64,000 nucleotides of DNA. It comes from Gordius sp. MW1. Lineage: Eukaryota > Nematomorpha > Gordioida > Gordea > Gordiidae. Position numbers and translations under genes: made by a program. Positions 61,337 to 64,000 of the stretch are shown piece after piece. How positions within the stretch are numbered: position 1 is the stretch's first letter; each line of letters opens with the position of its first letter. The stretch lies in NCBI GenBank assembly GCA_964036665.1, contig OZ038531.1, positions 11,408,168 to 11,472,167 on the forward strand, read 5' to 3'. Below the pieces are notes generated by a model. It was given only the letters and a program-made list of their open reading frames with translations. It had not been told where the DNA came from and ran no database searches.

Positions 61337-64000
61337 AGGATAATAGGATTCTCAAATTGGCTTACTTTTATATATTTTTTCATGCTCTTTCACAGAGAAT
61401 CGAAAAAAATAAATATTTTTACCTCAAAATTATTCACATATTTTTCTTTCAACCGTATGCATCCGATGAAAGTTGTCGTTTTCAGACGTGGTTTCGATGA
61501 TAAAAAGTAAAAATTTATCAGAATCAGAAAACTATTACTTTAAAATCATGATCGCATAGTAAATTTTTGAAAAATTAAGCATTCACGTTGCGATACAACA
61601 AACTAATCGCAACAATAAAACGTTGTCTTTTGTCAAAATAATAGTTCTCGCAGCTTAAAATCTCTTTTCGGAAGTAAATCGAGGATAATAGGATTCTCAA
61701 ATTGGCTTACTTTTATATATTTTTTCATGCTCTTTCACAGAGAATCGAAAAAAATAAATATTTTTACCTCAAAATTTTTCACATATTTTTCTTTGAACCG
61801 TATTCATCCGATGAAAGTTGTCGTTTTCAGACGTGGTTTCTATGATCCCAAGTAAAAATTTATCAGAATCTGAAAACTATTACTTTGAAATCATGATCGC
61901 ATAGAGCCATTTTCAAAAATTAAGCACTCACGTTGCGGTACAACAAACTAATCGCAACAATAAAACGTTGTCTTTTGTCAAAATGATAGTTCTCGCAGCT
62001 TAAAACCTCTTTTCGGAAGTCAATCGAGGATAATAGGATTCTCAAATTGGCTTACTTTTATATATTTTTTTACGCTCTTTCACATAGAATCGAAAAAAAT
62101 AAATATTTTTACCTCAAAATTTTTCACATATTTTTCTTTGAACCGTATTCATCCGATGAAAGTTGTCGTTTTCAGACGTGGTTTCTATGATCCCAAGTAA
62201 AAATTTATCAGAATCTGAAAACTATTACTTTGAAATCATGATCGCATAGAGCCATTTTCAAAAATTAAGCACTCACGTTGCGGTACAACAAACTAATCGC
62301 AACAATAAAACGTTGTCTATTGTCAAAATGATAGTTCTCGCAGCTTAAAACCTCTTTTCGGAAGTCAATCGAGGATAATAGGATTCTCAAATTGGCTTAC
62401 TTTTATATAATTTTTCATGCTCTTTCACATAGAATCGAAAAAAATAAATATTTTTACCTAAAAATTTTTCACATATTTTTCTTTGAACCGTATTCATCCG
62501 ATGAAAGTTGTCGTTTTCAGACGTGATTTCTATGATCCCAAGTAAAAATTTATCAGAATCTGAGAATTATGTCTTTGAAATCATGATCGCATAGAGTCAT
62601 TTTTAAAAATTAAGCACTCACGTTGCGGTACAACAAACTAATCGCAACAATAAAACGTTGTCTTTTGTCAAAATGATAGTTCTCGCAGCTTAAAACCTCT
62701 TTTCGGAAGTCAATCGAGGATAATAGGATTCTCAAATTGGCTTACTTTTATATATTTTTTCATGCGGTTTCACATAGAATCGAAAAAAATAAATATTTTT
62801 ACCCCAAAATTTTTCATATATTTTTCTTACAACCGTATGCATCCGATGTAAGTTGTCGTTTTCAGACGTGGTTTCGATGATAAAAAGTAAAAATTTATCA
62901 GAATCAGAAAACTATTACTTTAAAATCATGATCGCATAGTGAATTTTTGAAAAATTAAGCACTCACGTTGCGATACAACAAACTAATCGCAACAATAAAA
63001 GTTGTCTTTTGTCAAAATGATAGTTCTCGCAGCTTAAAACCTCTTTGCGGAAGTCAATCGAGGATAATAGGATTCTCAAATTGGCTTACTTTTATATATT
63101 TTTTTACGCTCTTTCACATAGAATCGAAAAAAATAAATATTTTTACCTCAAAATTATTCACATATTTTTCTTTGAACCGTATTCATCCGATGAAAGTTGT
63201 CGTTTTCAGACGTGGTTTCTATGATCCCAAGTAAAAATTTATCAGAATCTAAAAACTATTACTTTGAAATCATAATCGCATAGAGCAGTTTTCAAAAATT
63301 AAGCACTCACGTGGCGATACAACAAACTAATCGCAACAATAAAACGTTGTCTATTGTCAAAATGATAGTTCTCGCATCTTAAAACCTCTTTTCGGATGTC
63401 AATCGAGGATAATAGGATTCTCAAATTGGCTTACTTTTATATATTTTTTTACGCTCTTTCACATAGAATCGAAAAAAATAAATATTTTTACCTCAAAATT
63501 TTTCACATATTTTTCTTTAAACCGTATTCATCCGATGAAAGTTGTCGTTTTCAGACGTGGTTTCTATGATCCCAAGTAAAAATTTATCAGAATCTGAAAA
63601 CTATTACTTTGAAATCATGATCGCATAGAGCCATTTTCAAAAATTAAGCACTCACGTTGCGGTACAACAAACTAATCGCAACAATAAAACGTTGTCTATT
63701 GTCAAAATGATAGTTCTCGCAGCTTAAAACCTCTTTTCGGAAGTCAATCGAGGATAATAGGATTCTCAAATTGGCTTACTTTTATATATTTTTTCATGCT
63801 CTTTCACATAGAATCGAAAAAAATTAATATTTTTACCTAAAAATTTTTCACATATTTTTCTTTGAACCGTATTCATCCGATGAAAGTTGTCGTTTTCAGA
63901 CGTGGTTTCATGATCCCAAGTAAAAATTTATCAGAATCTGAGAATTATGTCTTTGAAATCATGATCGCATAGAGTCATTTTTAAAAATTAAGCACTCACG
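61337..64000. repeat. Right-end segment: f, g, near-consensus monomers, k, d' and class r
   Basis: Seven complete monomers and a 250-bp partial one. The order is f (with CACAGAG), g, near-consensus (62027), r, k, d' (with AAAATTATTCAC), near-consensus (63406) and r (partial). No longer unit is evident except the r to r spacing of 1379 bp. No array boundary is seen at base 64000. Confidence 0.82.
62372..62716. repeat. Reference monomer, class r (only near the right end)
   Basis: Carries TTTTTACCTAAAAATTTTT, AATCTGAGAATTATGTCTTTG and GAGTCATTTTTAAA, changes seen nowhere else in the window except the last, partial monomer at 63751. This copy also has GACGTGATTTC, and its partner has GGTTTCATGATCCC. 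The two lie 1379 bp (four monomers) apart. Confidence 0.85.

Larger units (their letters stand above)
1..64000. repeat. Satellite DNA array, about 345-bp monomer, 185 complete copies plus one partial
   Basis: The sequence AGGATAATAGG recurs at 1, 346, 692, 1037, 1382, 1727, 2072 and so on to 63751, with a spacing almost always of 343-346 bp. Extreme spacings are 336-337 (8-bp deletions) and 349 (4-bp duplication). Every base belongs to a monomer in the same orientation, and both ends of the window cut the array. Composition is about 31% GC, with long A and T runs. Nothing interrupts the array: no transposon, tRNA, rRNA, simple-repeat block or unique spacer was seen. The size is close to two nucleosome repeats, as in many centromeric and pericentromeric satellites. 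A role in heterochromatin is inferred from that family behaviour, not shown here. No family name is assigned. Confidence 0.98.

Noticed and set aside
1-64000. CRISPR array or other prokaryotic repeat system
   Set aside because: Repeats are about 345 bp and head to tail with no spacers and no neighbouring genes, unlike 24-48 bp CRISPR repeats with unique spacers.
1-64000. Transposable element or retrotransposon remnant as the source of the repeat
   Set aside because: No long terminal repeats, target-site duplications, reverse transcriptase or transposase similarity is visible. The short inverted repeats lie inside the monomer and do not bound it in a convincing way.
1-64000. rRNA or 5S/tRNA tandem genes
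   Set aside because: No tRNA cloverleaf, B box (GGTTCGANNCC) or conserved rRNA sequence is seen in the monomer, and its composition is too AT-rich.

Overview
The whole 64 kb window is one uninterrupted array of a satellite DNA with a monomer of about 345 bp. There is no unique-sequence island, inversion, transposable element, RNA gene or credible protein-coding gene. Taking the recurring AGGATAATAGG as the monomer start (position 1 already fits), I count 185 complete monomers and a 250-bp partial one at 63751-64000. All lie in the same orientation and both window ends are inside the array. Monomer lengths run from about 336 to 349 bp. GC content is about 31% (111 of 360 bases counted by hand at 1021-1380).

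An array like this points to a eukaryotic nuclear genome and to constitutive heterochromatin (centromeric, pericentromeric or subtelomeric). The sequence cannot say which. CpG is not depleted (13 CpG in the monomer at 1037-1381, observed/expected about 1.6). That argues against a heavily CpG-methylated genome and is compatible with, for example, an insect or another invertebrate. I did not recognise a named satellite family, so the species is open.

The array is organised as higher-order repeats (HORs). Monomers fall into recurrent classes, lettered here a to m plus d', g', p, q and r, each defined by linked diagnostic substitutions. The left part (1-24.5 kb) is built on a 13-monomer order abcdefghijklm (4482 bp, complete at 1-4482), followed by expanded and contracted versions (17-mer at 4483-10350, 11-mer at 10351-14145, then partial blocks). 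A mixed zone with one-off monomers lies at 24.5-26.6 kb. The middle (about 26.6-52.0 kb) moves from a last b-to-m run into a 10-monomer order d' g' p q f/h i j k l m (about 3443 bp), itself duplicated as a larger unit of about 6.54 kb. The right part (52.0-61.3 kb) is dominated by q, j and f monomers and holds a 14-monomer unit of 4821 bp that is almost perfectly repeated. The last 2.7 kb contains a new diverged class, r.

Short ORFs of 62-91 codons recur once or twice per HOR. They are by-products of single-base indels in the monomers, start at TTG or internal ATG codons, and are not annotated as genes. Class-specific features worth testing are an 8+11+8 bp inverted repeat, a 13-bp dyad at which hybrid monomers break, CACGTG boxes restricted to d/e/d' monomers, and A/T-tract runs that may bend the DNA.
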